Positions 48,101-59,744 of a stretch of 64,000 bases of DNA are shown here, one piece after another. How positions within the stretch are numbered: position 1 is the first letter of the stretch; every line of letters starts with the position of its first letter. Source of the DNA: Phytoseiulus persimilis (Eukaryota > Arthropoda > Arachnida > Mesostigmata > Phytoseiidae); assembly GCA_037576195.1 (NCBI GenBank), contig CM075103.1, positions 37,523,250-37,587,249 of the forward strand, read 5' to 3'. The notes below the pieces were generated by a model. It was not told the DNA's origin. It did not search any database and worked only from the letters and a program-made list of their open reading frames with translations. Made by a program: the position numbers and the translations under genes.

Positions 48101-51100
48101 CAATGAGGATTTCACTTGGTTTTGAACTTTCGACCTTCTTTTCTGGGGCACAAACCCGGAAAACGTGGGCATCGATTCCGAGGCAACAGAGTGCCCGGTG
48201 AGCTGGAGGGTCGACGGCAGGGAACGCGCCAAGTTTTTTCTCTCCTGGTTGGAAGATCAGGCGGGATTCTTCAACTCCGCTTGTGCCTCGCGAGTTTCAC
48301 TCCTACGTTCCGCCAAGAGATACCGACGAGCCATGTTGGGGTTCCCGTGAGTCTCGGTGGGTGTTTGTCCATGTCGGAGGCTCCTGAATTATTGCTCCGG
48401 AGCTCGGTAGAGCCTAGTCGTAAACGTCGTCTTCGTCGTTAACGTTCGGATAGGTTTGTGTCGAGCCATGTCTGCACAGCTCATCACGACGTCACAGGCT
48501 TCCAAACATACTCCTCAACGGCTCCTGGGTCGATTTCAGGCCTCGCTCGAAGTTTTTTTTTCGCGTTTCGGAATCACAGACCTCATTTTGTGATTTCGTT
48601 GCGAAAACTTCGCTCGGGCCCCGTTGCGGTGTCCTCTCCCCGTCAACTCCCGCCGGGACAACCCCTGAGTTCTAGTATGGAACGGCGTGAAAAAAATTCG
48701 CAAGCGTGCTACCGTGCTTGGAGGAGGCAGACATCATTGACCGAGTTGGATTTGCATAAGCGTACAGCAATCACGCCGATGTCGTCCCGGGTCCATTCAA
48801 CGCACCTGCGCCCCGCTCGTTTCGGAAACGAGGATCGCCTCCGTGTTGGAACCTCCAGTATCAGCGCACCCGGACCCGGCGCGATTCCACTCGGATTCTG
48901 GAATCGGAATCGCTTCTCAAAAAACAAAATATGTACTCCGAAGACTGGGCCTGGACTCTTCATTGCGCTGCTGGAAAATCGACAAGGCCAAGCGAGAGTT
49001 CAGTCTAAGCGAGCCGTTGTCTGGGAAGGAATCTGTTTTCATTTCGGTCCCTGAGGCTCCGGAATTAGAACAGCGCTGCATCGATTCCTGGTTGTCCTTC
49101 GCTGCGTCGTTGATCCAATCCGGAGTCTGAACGGAGGGCTTCGGGTGGTTCTTGTTGAGAGACCAACAGCTTTCGAGACTATTGATCATTCTCATGTTAG
49201 CAGGAAGGCTTGGACGTGCAGGGGGAAGAAGAGAAACGGAGGAAAGGGGGTCGGGGAGACAAGACGTCGATAGCCGGCGAACCGAGGCACCAAGTATATC
49301 GACATGACCGGACGTGCCGCAAATATCAGGACGAGGAGGCTAGCCTTCAGGAGCTTAGGGTGACGAAGAAGTATAGACTCCACAATGCTGTCGGCGAGCT
49401 CTATTGTGGAAAGCCTCAATCGAAATCAAAAGCGTTGAGGGAATTCTGTGAGAGAGAAATCTCCAGGAATCCAATCGCGGGACCTCGGCATCTAGACTCG
49501 GCGACTCCGAAGTCGCGATAGTTGGCCAGTGTACAACATGCGACAATGACCGGCACAGATTCAGTTCTCGCAACTGATTCACGGGACGGCGGGTGGGTCG
49601 GGCGGTCAGCTTGTGCTCGAGTGCGGGAACGCTCCCTAATCTCCACACAAACCTCACCGTCCTGGTTATCTGTGGCTGGCGCAGGGTGGGTGCGCGAACA
49701 GGCGTCCGTTTCTTCGTCAGGGCGAACTTGGGGGGAGGGGTACTGGGTCGGCATGGAGGAGCGAACGAGGCATATCTGTATGGACAGAGAGAAGGGAAAG
49801 TAAGCAAAAAGGAAAGCAGGCGGTTGAATGTGCGGCCGGTTGGGCGAGAAAGCAAGCAAGCGGGCGATAGATGGGGACGGACTGGTCAAGCATTTATTGG
49901 ATTTATTCACATCAATGCGTCGCTCTCCCCAAAGCCACGGACAGGGCGGATCGAGCTGCAGCCCACCGCGGCAGCCACTCGTTGGGAAAATCGAAGCAGA
50001 GGGAGCGCGGGAGCAAATCCTTCCGATTCCCCAATCAAGGCAGCAGTCGTCTCCTATCTTTTGCTTCTAACTCATACCAATGCCTTCCAGCTCCCCGTCT
50101 ATGACTTGCGACGAACTAATTGGGCGTCGAGTGCCGACCGATCCGGAGATCTCCAGAGTTCCATTGTGAACGACGCTCCGTGATTTTTCCTTGGACCGCT
50201 CGTTCAGGAACCGCCCGCTCCGAGCCGTGCGCAATCGCGTTCGGAGGGAGCATCCAGTGGAACACCTGAGCCATTCGCAATTAATTCTCAATCATTATGT
50301 TAATTCCTCTTTGCGTCGTCATTACTGTCTGGCGAGACCCAGACGCGGAGTAGCATACTCGGGGGGAAGAGAGGGATCAGGATGGGACCCACATCGGAAG
50401 AACCATCGCATGGGGAAACCACCGAGCGAATTCATAATCGAGCGAACGCGATTTGGGAGGGGGAGGGTTTCGAAAATGATTCCATCAGCGTTGACCACCC
50501 CCTCTGTGCTTCCAGCCGGAGTGTAGCTGGAACTCGGGCCCATCCGAAATTGCACCTGAGAAAGGAATCGACGCCCCACGTCGCTCCAAACGGAACGATT
50601 CGGTGATGACGGAACCTGTAGGAGAGTGGAAGAGTTTCCGTCGAAGAGGGAGGCGTGGAAAAATTCTCCGGTCGTTTGATGATTAGGCGCGCCGAGGACC
50701 GCTTGGCGGCGCAGCGCCCGAGGTATTCGATGCGTTCGTCTCCGGTGATTCGGCGATGATAGGAAACAGAATGGGACACGGGCGCTCTAAAGGAGGCACG
50801 CTCGCCGAGAGGACAATGGATCAAGCCGCAGACCACGTTTCGGTCGGAGTGCTCGGTGCTCTGCGGAAAGACAAGTGTTTGCACTCAGGAAGTCTGATCC
50901 ACCTGAGGGCCTCGGCTCGCTTTCTTCTCCTTCCTCTCGGCCGGCTTTGAACAGCTTCCGCTGTGCCAACTTCCGCTACTTAATCTACAGCACAATCTCT
51001 CCACAATGAGGCCAAGAAACATGCGCCGCTCTCAGTGTTCACTCTCAGTGCTTCGATTCGGCCGTAATGACCGTCTTGGCCACTTGATGCGAAATCAGCT

Positions 51101-52800
51101 GAGGTCGACGGCTGAACGCCGAGGAATATCAGACCGTCTATTCAGACGAAGGGGAGAGTTGAGGCCTCACTCTATAGAGCACCTTCCTGGAACCCCCCAT
51201 TGAGATGAACAACTCGAAAGGCGCACGCTCGGGGAGCACGAGGGGTCGAAAATCAGTCGAACAGCCAGTCGAGAGCCGACATCTCTTCTCTTCGCCCGCG
51301 TCAATTCTGCCGTGTGCATACGGTGATTGAGGGACACATCGAGGTTCGAATCTGCGTAAAGTTGAAAATGCGCATAGCTCGTGAATGTTGAATCAAGCGC
51401 TCCCCGAGCTCCTCCATAATCGCTCTCTGAAGCTCTTTCGGTCGCAGCCGTTCCGCAGAACTCGTTTGGCTGCAATTAGAACGGCCACGCTGAACGGGCG
51501 CGTCGAACGCGCGATTCCCTGTCCCTGGAGCTCCTCGGGGGTCCTCCATCTCGGAATCTGCGAGAGATGCAGTAACCCTCCTTACGGGTATTTTCGCTCC
51601 CCATCTCATCAGTGTCTCATTCTAACGTGCTCGGAAACCTTCCTTTATTCCTGATCCATCTAGGTTCTATCGGGTAGAGTGAGGAATTATCCTGCGCCGT
51701 GCAGCTCTGAACCGAGAGCAGATTGAATTCTTCGCCCCATTTCTCGGCAAATGAGTTCCAACACCTGAGAGCACTCATGGAGCGTTCCAGATTATTCACA
51801 CGTATGTATCTTCCAGTTTCCTTGGATGGATGGTGAGCAAAAGAGACAGGAAGTAACCGCTGACTGCGGGCCAAACATCCCCAGCTGTGTCGCATGTCGC
51901 ATCCCTCGCATAACGAGGCTCATCAACGAGCATATTTCCGCAGCAAGCTTGTGAATGTGTGAAAGCTTCTGAATCTCTGGTTCTGCATTGTTGGAAAATC
52001 CGACGCATGCGACTGGAATCTCTGATCCAGTGTTTGATGGGTGTCTACTTTTACGATTACTCCATGAATCAAGCAGCAGGAGCCTCTCCCAGCGCAGCCC
52101 AAACGAGGATGCGCGATGAACAGGGCAGAGTAATCGAGCGCTACCGCGAGGATGCTTCCTTGTGTCTCAACTTCGCAATATACAAGATGACTTGGGGACA
52201 TCTCCGGAAAAGTCTTCATCTTCACAACTCACGGTCGTCTGTACGCTGAGAGCACGGAGTCGGGGGAGTGGGGCTATTGGACGTCCGCGAGCCCGAAAAC
52301 TTGACCTCTCCAGCGGCGACGGAGCCAACACATTTTATTAACAAGATTAGCTGTTCGGAATGATTCGTAACGGTCGGATCCGGTTCCCTATAGAATAAGA
52401 AGCTAGTTCGAGAAGACATGGATGCGAGCGACTATGGTTCGTTGCAGCCGGGCCAAGATAATCCCCACAGGTTGTTCTAATTGAATGAATGGCCTTCGGC
52501 TCCTCCCGGCTTAGCCTGTGGGACAACTGACTGATCGAGGACACAGACCCAATTGGCTCGACAGGGTCGGCACTCGACCGACGTCTCCCTCCGTCGGAAG
52601 AGGGCCGAGACGCCACCGAACAATGAAGCAAAACACTACAAATACCCACGACAACGGAACTCTCAGAGAGGGCGCGGACGATGGATTTCGAGCCGTCTCA
52701 TCGAAGGGGTGACGCTATTTTCACGCCGCATATTTTGCATCTGTTGAGGCTCAATACCAGATGAGCAACCAAACGCTAAGACTAAAGTCTACAAGTTCAG
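42140..52800. other. Interval without confident genes
   Basis: Low-complexity pyrimidine-rich DNA lies at about 45890-46170, and tetranucleotide-like GTCA runs near 46315-46330. CRE-like TGACGTCR sites lie at 44875, 44891 and 45257. Open frames of up to about 200 codons overlap in several frames and have no recognisable features. Confidence 0.4.
43039..43308 (-). pseudogene. Possible reverse transcriptase scrap
   Basis: The minus-strand translation around 43060-43160 reads ITASKTGDLQEI then ALDIAARWCKTHHLRL. This resembles the segment after the YADD motif of Jockey-like RTs (helix with ALD...WC, then L.L before the KT motif). The catalytic YADD itself is not preserved upstream. The match is by eye only. 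Confidence 0.3.
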
Positions 52801-52825
52801 CCATAAATCATTTTACAACATCCTG

Positions 52826-52861
52826 TATAAAAACAATGCGTGATTTGAGTCTGAACTCATT
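52826..52861 (+). promoter_or_regulatory. TATA box and initiator upstream of the 52.9-kb ORF
   Basis: TATAAAAA at 52826 and TCATT with A at 52859, 33 bp apart, in an AT-richer stretch. The geometry matches the 17-28 kb promoters. The ATG follows 57 bp after the predicted start. Confidence 0.4.
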
Positions 52862-52915
52862 CATTTTGGTGGCAATTGAGCATTTTACATATATCTGTAC
52901 TCTCAACCCGTTCAT

Positions 52916-53644
52916 ATGCATGGATTGATGAAAGTTCATTGGCGGATGATCCCTGAACTTTCGAGTTTTCACGACTCTAGTTATCCTGCGGGTCTTGACT
53001 TTTCACGGATTCCGCATGCCAAGTGTTCACATTCCCAAGTTGTCAATACTTTAACAACAGTCATCCTATTCGTAGTCTATATGTGCGTGGTGGATCATAG
53101 TGGATGTGACTTGAGTAATCCCAGTCTTCTCTTTCCAAAACGAGATCGGAACCTCGAGATCGGAATACTCGGTTATTTCGCGTCTCCAATCAGTCGAGCT
53201 TCTGTCGTCGGACGCCCCAGATCTCATAACGCTGATGAGAAGCGTGGAACACTTCATGAAAAGACTCGACCCTGTAGAACGCAATACCAGGTCTATGCAT
53301 ATGAAACCGGAATTTTTTCTCTGAAAGACCTGGTAGTCACTAAGACGAGTGGCCCCGGTGAAGGCAAGAATCCATCGGGTGCAGGAGATATATGTATGGC
53401 CTCTGAGTCTAGGTCTGAATGTGTCGGACAGATCGAATCGTTCGCGCGAGGAACACTTTCGAAAGAGAACGAGTTAACGCCACGCACAGCGAACAACAGA
53501 CAAAGCCCATCGGCGGGAACGAAAGTGGAAGAAAGGCCCGACTCAAGCTTCAAAACGTGCCGAGGTCATAAGCTCCGGGGCTCGCTGCAACATCTAGTAG
53601 GTGGTGGGCAGGCTGTTCGTCGTGATAACTCGAAGCCGGGCTGA
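52916..53644 (+). CDS. Orphan ORF of 242 codons
   Basis: One of the longest frames not explained by another feature, preceded by a TATA/initiator pair. It has one hydrophobic segment (about residues 44-60, TLTTVILFVVYMCVV), then a Ser/Arg/Lys-rich polar remainder with scattered cysteines. Codon use is not strongly biased, and no AATAAA was noticed close downstream. No domain recognised. It may be a lineage-specific protein, an exon with a misjudged end, or chance. Confidence 0.28.
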   Translation: MHGLMKVHWRMIPELSSFHDSSYPAGLDFSRIPHAKCSHSQVVNTLTTVILFVVYMCVVDHSGCDLSNPSLLFPKRDRNLEIGILGYFASPISRASVVGRPRSHNADEKRGTLHEKTRPCRTQYQVYAYETGIFSLKDLVVTKTSGPGEGKNPSGAGDICMASESRSECVGQIESFARGTLSKENELTPRTANNRQSPSAGTKVEERPDSSFKTCRGHKLRGSLQHLVGGGQAVRRDNSKPG

Positions 53645-53649
53645 CTTTA

Positions 53650-56240
53650 AGCTGAATGGCAAGCGGGAAACAGCAGCGGCTTGGCAACTAGAGACGAGGC
53701 TTTTCTTTTCCTGCGCTGAACTTGCCAACAAAGTTTGCTCGTCCGTCCGTCCGCCCGCCCTCCTGCGCGCCCAACCGCCCTCCAAGCGGGACAGTCACTT
53801 AGTCACTCACTCACTCGTTGGCCCTCGTACCGGTGCTCGGCAAGACAGAGGCGACTTATAGAATGTTCGAAGGTGAGTATAGACGGAAGACGCCGGTGGA
53901 TCTGAGTGTGGGAGTGCTCATGCGAGTGCGCGCCCCTCCCGTCTAGCCGGCCTTGTGTACACTTCAAAGGTACATCCCTGCAGGCACCGGTGAGAATCAA
54001 CACCGAGGAATAACAAATTGCTTGTGGACTAGGCTTCGAGTGCGTCCGGGACGCGCTCAGACCTGCCATGTTTTCAGCCGCTCGATGTCTCTGGCAGGAT
54101 GCTCGAGGAGAGACGCTTGCAGAGCGAATCCCGGCTGGGGGCCAAATATCTCGGAAAGAAATGAAGCGACCGCTGGCGGGGGAGAGGAAACCCGAGAAGA
54201 CTCACGGCGAAAACCGGGTGAAACTCCGGCCCAGGAGAGTGAGCACATTCACGAACTCCGCAGGAGTTTCCAGGAAGATAGGAGGGATCCGAAGTGAGGT
54301 TGAGATCGGTTCAGCTGTGTGCGTTCATTCGCTCATTTGCTCATCTGTCTAACGTTCGACAAAAGTAGGCGCGTTCCGCCGGGAGTCGAACTGCTCGCCT
54401 GCCGGCTTGTCTGTATAGAAGTCCGTCTAGTAGAGAGTATGTGTGTGCGTGTATAATAGACCACGGGAGCAGCCGAACGAGGCGGGGTTGAGGACGCACG
54501 CGCGCAGGGCCGCAGGATAGGCAGCATGGAGAACGGGGCAGGAGGGGATGAGAGGCACGGCACGCAGGAGGAGGAGAAAAGTGGACGGCATTGGAAGGAG
54601 CAAGTAGACAAGAGGGCAGACCAACAAACGCGGACCGTCGCTAGTGGTTGCACTAAGCATTCATTAGATAGACAAGGCGATGGGTGACGAGGCGGGAGAG
54701 CGGATAGACAATGCTCGCCACAGTGGCATAGTGGTTCTTGCTGTCGACTTCTTTCTCCTCGTTCCGCTGTCTACGCTCCTCCAGGGTTTTCTCTCGGCCG
54801 TTAGTTTGCGCCCGAAGCGAGGCTTGAGCAAGTGCTGGAGAGGATATTCCGACTTGTTCTCCTCACTGATCTCTTGGATTCTCTCAAGACAGCTCGATGA
54901 ATTCCATCCACTTTCTTGATCTGGCTGTAGGTGCAGCGAGATCGTTTCTCGTAACTCATCCAGAACATTTTTCCGGGGCCCTGGAGTATGTTCGGCGATC
55001 GGAGGATGGGACTCGTGGAGGCTGGAAACGCAGTCCTAGGGATGAGACTATGTATCGCGCGTACGTAGCCACCAGAGGATAGCCATATGCTCTACGCACG
55101 CGACCGCCAGTATTCTCATACGGTCGGGCGAGCTTCAGAGGGGAATAACGCGTCTGCTGTGCTGGCGTCAGAGGAAAAGCCTCCGCCCGCCCGTCCGACT
55201 CCACGTGCATGTGTCTCCCAGTGGAGACCTTCTTCAGTCAATAAGGCAACCAGCCGACGAAAGACAGGGAACGACAGCGAGAGAAGCGCAGCGGGGGAAC
55301 GCGACTGGAAATCGTTGCATGTGTTGTGGGTGCGCATCGGCAAACACCATTTTTCTATTTGGACTCCACACTGCCCACGATTCCATTGGATTCGAAGCTG
55401 CGTGGAGTCGAGCCCCACCGGAAAATCGTTGTGTGCGCTCTGGGAGCGAGAGAAATACTCTCCGGGGAAGCGCTTCGAAATACTCCCAAGTTGCTCCTCG
55501 GAATGTACGGCATCCGATGTTTTTCTTCGACTCAGCTGTAGCTGTAGCGGCTGTAGACGCGACCGAGGTGCTTTCCATTTGAATATTTTTTCGACAAGAA
55601 TTGTGGGTAGAACTAGGACGAATAAACGCGAAACCACAGAAATCCGCCCCGCCGGCGCTCTCGCTCGGCTCGCCGATCGTCACACGCGTTGTCGAGACAA
55701 GGCGCACCTTATCTCCAAATAGAGAAGCTTCCCAATGCAGAAGTGTAGGGGCCGAAAACATCCCGATCAGGACCTGCAATCCCGTACAACGGAAAAGTGA
55801 ATCTTGATTCGATTAAGACACTGTCATCGAAGCGCGTCAACGTGGTTTTATAACGGGATCACGTGATTGTGTGTCGTACCTTTGAATGCGGCATATGATT
55901 TTTGCAGTGATTTGCAGAATTTTCTGGCCACGTTTCAAGTCGACAACTGCACGGTATCAGTCAAGGCTCATCCACCCCACCGGTCTGCACGCGGGCTCCC
56001 CACTTCTTGAAAGAACTGGATGCGGACGCAATGGTGGAGTAGAAACAGCGTATCAAGGCAAGAGATTGAACAAGAAACATATTAGCACCGCCCTCCGGGC
56101 ATTCCCCGCGAGCGGGAGCACGGGCTGACTGCAGCGATGGGAGTCGCATATTTTCTCCGACTCCTGGGTTTTCGTCAGCCATTCGCTCGACATCTCTCTG
56201 CTCTTCCATCAACTGATGGCTTGTTCTGTCATGCGGGGTA
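53650..56240. other. Low-complexity, frame-open interval
   Basis: Short tandem runs occur near 53740-53760 (GTCC/GCCC) and 53800-53816 (CACT). A purine-rich tract lies at about 54480-54640. From 55090 to 55780 four or more frames on both strands are open together, so no single one can be trusted. Confidence 0.4.
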
Positions 56241-56280
56241 GCTTATTCTGTGTCGAGTGCGCCATCCTTAGAATCCAATC

Positions 56281-56508
56281 ATGCTCTATGGACTGACGAG
56301 GGAAAAAAGGGAAGAGTTCGTCCAAATGCTAGATCTCTCCAAGATATTCGTAGAATCTCCTGTATATCAAACCAAGACTGCCAGATGTGTAACCGCGTTC
56401 AGCTTCCACGGCCAAGGACCAGTGTTCCCTCAACGGGCCCGGTATTTGGTCAATCTGGACAAACTGTCGCAGTGTGAGCCCGGGAAATACTATCAGCATG
56501 TTTATTGA
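56281..56508 (+). CDS. Possible exon or small protein, unknown
   Basis: 75 codons with a protein-like translation (LTREKREEFVQMLDLSKIF, then TARCVTAFSF, ARYLVNLDKLSQCEPGKYY) and two cysteines. A splice-acceptor-like CCTTAG lies a few bases upstream of the ATG. It lacks a signal peptide, so a missing 5' exon is plausible. The C-x-T-A/ARYLVN pattern faintly recalls arachnid lipocalin exons, but this is a weak impression. Confidence 0.27.
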   Translation: MLYGLTREKREEFVQMLDLSKIFVESPVYQTKTARCVTAFSFHGQGPVFPQRARYLVNLDKLSQCEPGKYYQHVY

Positions 56509-57513
56509 TGTGGTTTTCGAAACAACAGAACTAAAAAGCCGGCAGATACTGTTCCAATTAGATACGGGAGCTCTTCAAAATTTGAACTTGAAACAAAAAT
56601 GCAACTCGCGTCAGGAATTTTTTCCCACGAGTTAGCGTCCTACTATAAGCGGTGGGAGCGGGGAGTCGTTTGGCCGCAGCATGCACGTTCAACATCAGAG
56701 GGATCTCGAGTCTTGCGAACTCTGCGCAACCATGTCGTGAATATCCCGCAATTCGAAGTGTAATGCCGACCGAGCGAAAATAATCAAGGAATATGGGAGA
56801 CAAAACTCGATGTAGGCAGGCCCGTCGCTCGAGAACTCAGTGATGGTCCATCTACTCCCCAAGCGTGGATTCGCAATCAAGAGACGATATTCAGGAGAAC
56901 ACACACCATCAGCGCAGAAATTCTGTGACCTTCGTGCAGTCTTCGATGAGCTCAGATCCCATTATTTTCGTCTCAATCGCCTGTAGCTCCGAACAAATAA
57001 GAGCATTCGATGCCGTGTGTAGATTCATGATTCGCGCATTTATTTCTCCAAGATCGAACAGCGCCTGAACAGAACCTGATCGAGTTTACTCGCAGGATTC
57101 TACTGCAATGACCGGCCCTTTCGAGAGAACCGGCAATTACCTGATCACCAGTAGTGCAAACTTCAGACACCATTTCACGTCCTGGTTGCTGCATCGTCAG
57201 TTTCCGGTTGGCCCTCGATTCCTTAGGTTTTATCCCCTCGACCTTTCTTTTCAGGACCTTGGACCTTGAGTTTGCCGTCAATGTCACCAGATTTTCGTGA
57301 CCGGAGCCTCCGTTCACTTCCCACGCGTATCCACGATTATCATCAGCATCGTTTCAATCAATCCTTATCACGGTCCTCCCCGGCAGCCCGAGCATTGGCA
57401 CCATCGTTGGAGAGTGGTTCCAGGATCTGCGCTGGTCCGATGATCTTGGAGAGATATCGCGTGTGGGTCAAGTAGAAAACAATGGCCGCATTTGGCGAAC
57501 TCAAGCCCACTGA

Positions 57514-57797
57514 CAAGGGAAGGTTCTGAATTGTATGACTCCGATTCCAGCCGGATAGACTGCGATCAGTAGGCCTACCAGAGATATGAATAACGGCTGA
57601 TGAAACTTTTCCCAATGGGCCCTCATTTCCGAGTTACAGCACCCTCGAAACTTGAAATTTAACATGGGCTCCTATGGGAGCCTGTCGGATTTGTGGGAGC
57701 CAAGGCCAAGCAAGCTCTGGAAATCGTTGTGAAAGGTTTCTGGTATCGAGCAATGTCCGGAAAATCGCGCGACTCGACGGTGGTGTCAGCAAAGCGC
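57514..57797 (+). repeat. Left terminal inverted repeat of the Tc5-like element
   Basis: Pairs with 59461-59744. The two arms stay in register over 284 bp without net insertion or deletion and differ by scattered substitutions. Both contain an internal GGGCTCCTATGGGAGCC palindrome. Confidence 0.9.
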
Positions 57798-58083
57798 TGG
57801 TTTCAATTTCATAAACAAGTTGTCTGCACTCTCCACGCGCTCTGTTCTTTTCCTGCGGCATTACCTGGAGCTTTGGTGAGATCTCTGTTCGAAATCAGGA
57901 AAGTTGTTAAAGCCGTCATTGTGATGTCGATCAGAGTCAATGCATTGGTGTCGCTGATCCAGCAATAGCTGGAGTCCTTGCATATCGCCCCAGGTGCTCG
58001 AGAAGACGCCCGGGAGATCGAGAAGAAACCAGCGGCTGATATCGTGTCAACGGTGAAGAAGTTCGCGGACAAAGATTCCGTAG

Positions 58084-59427
58084 GAGGTCGAGGAACTGTA
58101 CGAGTCGTACGGCCATGGTGACGATTACGAGCCTCTGATCGAAGACCTGGACATGGGAGGACCGCAACAACTGTTCACGTTCGGGCAAATCTGTCGGATC
58201 CTGGACTGCATTGATGCCAACCCAAACTGGAAGTTCAGATCAATACAGCACAATTTCCCACGTGTACGGCAATCGAACTATATCACGAGATTCTACAGAG
58301 AACAAATGGGAACTCGGAGGGATCGGCTGATCAAGATATCCGAACACTGCAAGGAGATGTTCGACGTCTCGCGGGCAAATGGACTGATCATTCACGACCG
58401 GACCATAAGGATGTGGGCCATTCGAAAAGCTCGTGAGCCGAACATGAGCGACTTCACGGCTAGTCATTCTTGGATCTCTAAATCCAAAAATGCGCACAGA
58501 ATATCGTCGCGGAAAATCGTCAAGTTTGTCACCTATAAACAGCACCGATCGAGAGAAATAATCGAGAACGCAGCGGTTGAACTGGTCGTGCAGCACGGAG
58601 ATCAGTTTGACGACCCGACGAATGTCTTCAATACCGATCAATCGGGTTTCTCTTACATCGTCCACACTAATCGCACGCTATCTCACACAGGAGAACGATT
58701 GACAACGGCGACCGTGAATGCTCTCGGATCCCTCACTCCCAGTTACACAATCCAACCTGTGATCAACATGGACGGAGCGATTGTTGGAAACTCTACGTCA
58801 ACTTGAAAGAAACGGGCAGACAATTCGGTCCGATCGTGGCGGCTTCCATGCCGAAATATCCAAATCTGTATGTGACCTGCACAAAATCGGGAAAGTTGAC
58901 GAAAGAGCTTGTCCGCATGTGGAGTCTTCAAGGACATCGTGGATCGCTTGCATGACAACAGATGTGTCCTGTTCGTCGACTCGTGGGGAGGCCACAACGA
59001 TCAAGAACTCTACAACATCCCGGGGAAAGTCGTCGCAGTGAAAGTTTTCCCTGCCGGTTCAACGAGCTTTGTGCAACCTCTCGATCTTTATCGTTTCCGA
59101 CTCTGGAAAGATTTTGCCAAGAGACTCACCGAACATTGTTTTTTGTACAACTTCCGCGTGGACCAAAGGAATGACGTCCTACGGATGCATTCGTTGATAC
59201 ACAATCAATTTCAGAGTCCGTTGTTCCGTCCTCATTGGCTTTGTGTTTGGCGTTTAGGCGGCTTCGAAGTGCCCGCAGTACCATTTCTGTCCATGTCCGA
59301 GCTTCTTTCCGAATTCGACGGTGATTGCGTAACGCCGAACTGCATTCTTGTACCATTCATTCGATGCGCGCATTGCCAGAGTATTTTGTGTTGCGAGTGT
59401 TTCTACATGAAATACCATTTTCATTGA
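58084..59427 (+). pseudogene. Tc5/pogo-like DDE transposase, frameshifted
   Basis: Seen: a frame open from 58084 (first ATG 58153) to 58806 has a CENP-B/Tigger-like helix-turn-helix region (IHDRTIRMWAIRKA, then FTASHSWISKSK and SRKIVKF) and the first catalytic Asp in NTDQSGF (58636). The sequence then continues in another frame from about 58791 (LYVNLKETGRQFGPIV) and returns to the first frame at about 58909. There lie the second Asp in LFVDSWGGHND (58978) and the third in QPLD (59083), 35 residues apart. The C-terminus has a Cys pair motif (CAHC...LCCECF). Known: DDE/D chemistry of the IS630-Tc1-mariner superfamily. Two compensating frameshifts make it probably inactive; sequencing error is an alternative. 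Confidence 0.85.
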
Positions 59428-59460
59428 TTTGGAACCTGACAGTTCGTTTTCTTTTTCGTC

Positions 59461-59744
59461 CGTCTTTGGTGGCACCACCGACACATGGTGCGATTTCCAA
59501 GACATGGCCCGGCAGCAGGAACCGTTCACAACGATTTTCAGATCTTGCTTGGCCTTGGCTCCCACAAATCCGACAGGCTCCCATAGGAGCCCATGTTGAA
59601 TTTCAAGTTTCGAGGGTGCTGTAGCTCGGAAACGAGGGCCCATTGGGAAAAGTTTCATCAGCCGTTTTTCATATCTCTGATAGGCCTACTGATCGCAATC
59701 TATCTGGTTGGAATCGGAGTCGTACAATTCAGAACCTTCCCTTG
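59461..59744 (-). repeat. Right terminal inverted repeat of the Tc5-like element
   Basis: Reverse complement of 57514-57797 apart from scattered substitutions. It overlaps no part of the transposase frame, which stops at 59427. Confidence 0.9.

Larger units (their letters stand above)
57514..59744 (+). mobile_element. Tc5-like DNA transposon, 2231 bp
   Basis: Ends CAAGGGAAGG ... CCTTCCCTTG, with near-identical 284-bp terminal inverted repeats. A 3-bp duplication TGA flanks it (57511-57513 and 59745-59747). Removing the element and one TGA gives the target CTGAG, fitting the CTNAG site and TNA duplication known for nematode Tc4/Tc5. It encodes a broken DDE transposase on the plus strand. Its host is the SWIM region of the DDE_Tnp_4 pseudogene: excision in thought restores an in-frame Arg-Ser-Val-Gly junction. 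Confidence 0.92.

Noticed and set aside
51339..51360. B-box-like AGGTTCGAATCT suggesting a tRNA
   Set aside because: The T-arm stem pairs poorly, and no acceptor or D arm can be formed around it. Similar TTCGA sites at 43848 and 63900 failed the same test.
55087..55779. Long overlapping ORFs in several frames on both strands
   Set aside because: Simultaneous openness in at least four frames indicates low stop density, not coding.
57693..57968. 91-codon ORF overlapping the left arm of the Tc5-like element
   Set aside because: Begins inside the inverted repeat, has a counterpart in the right arm by symmetry, and no domain.
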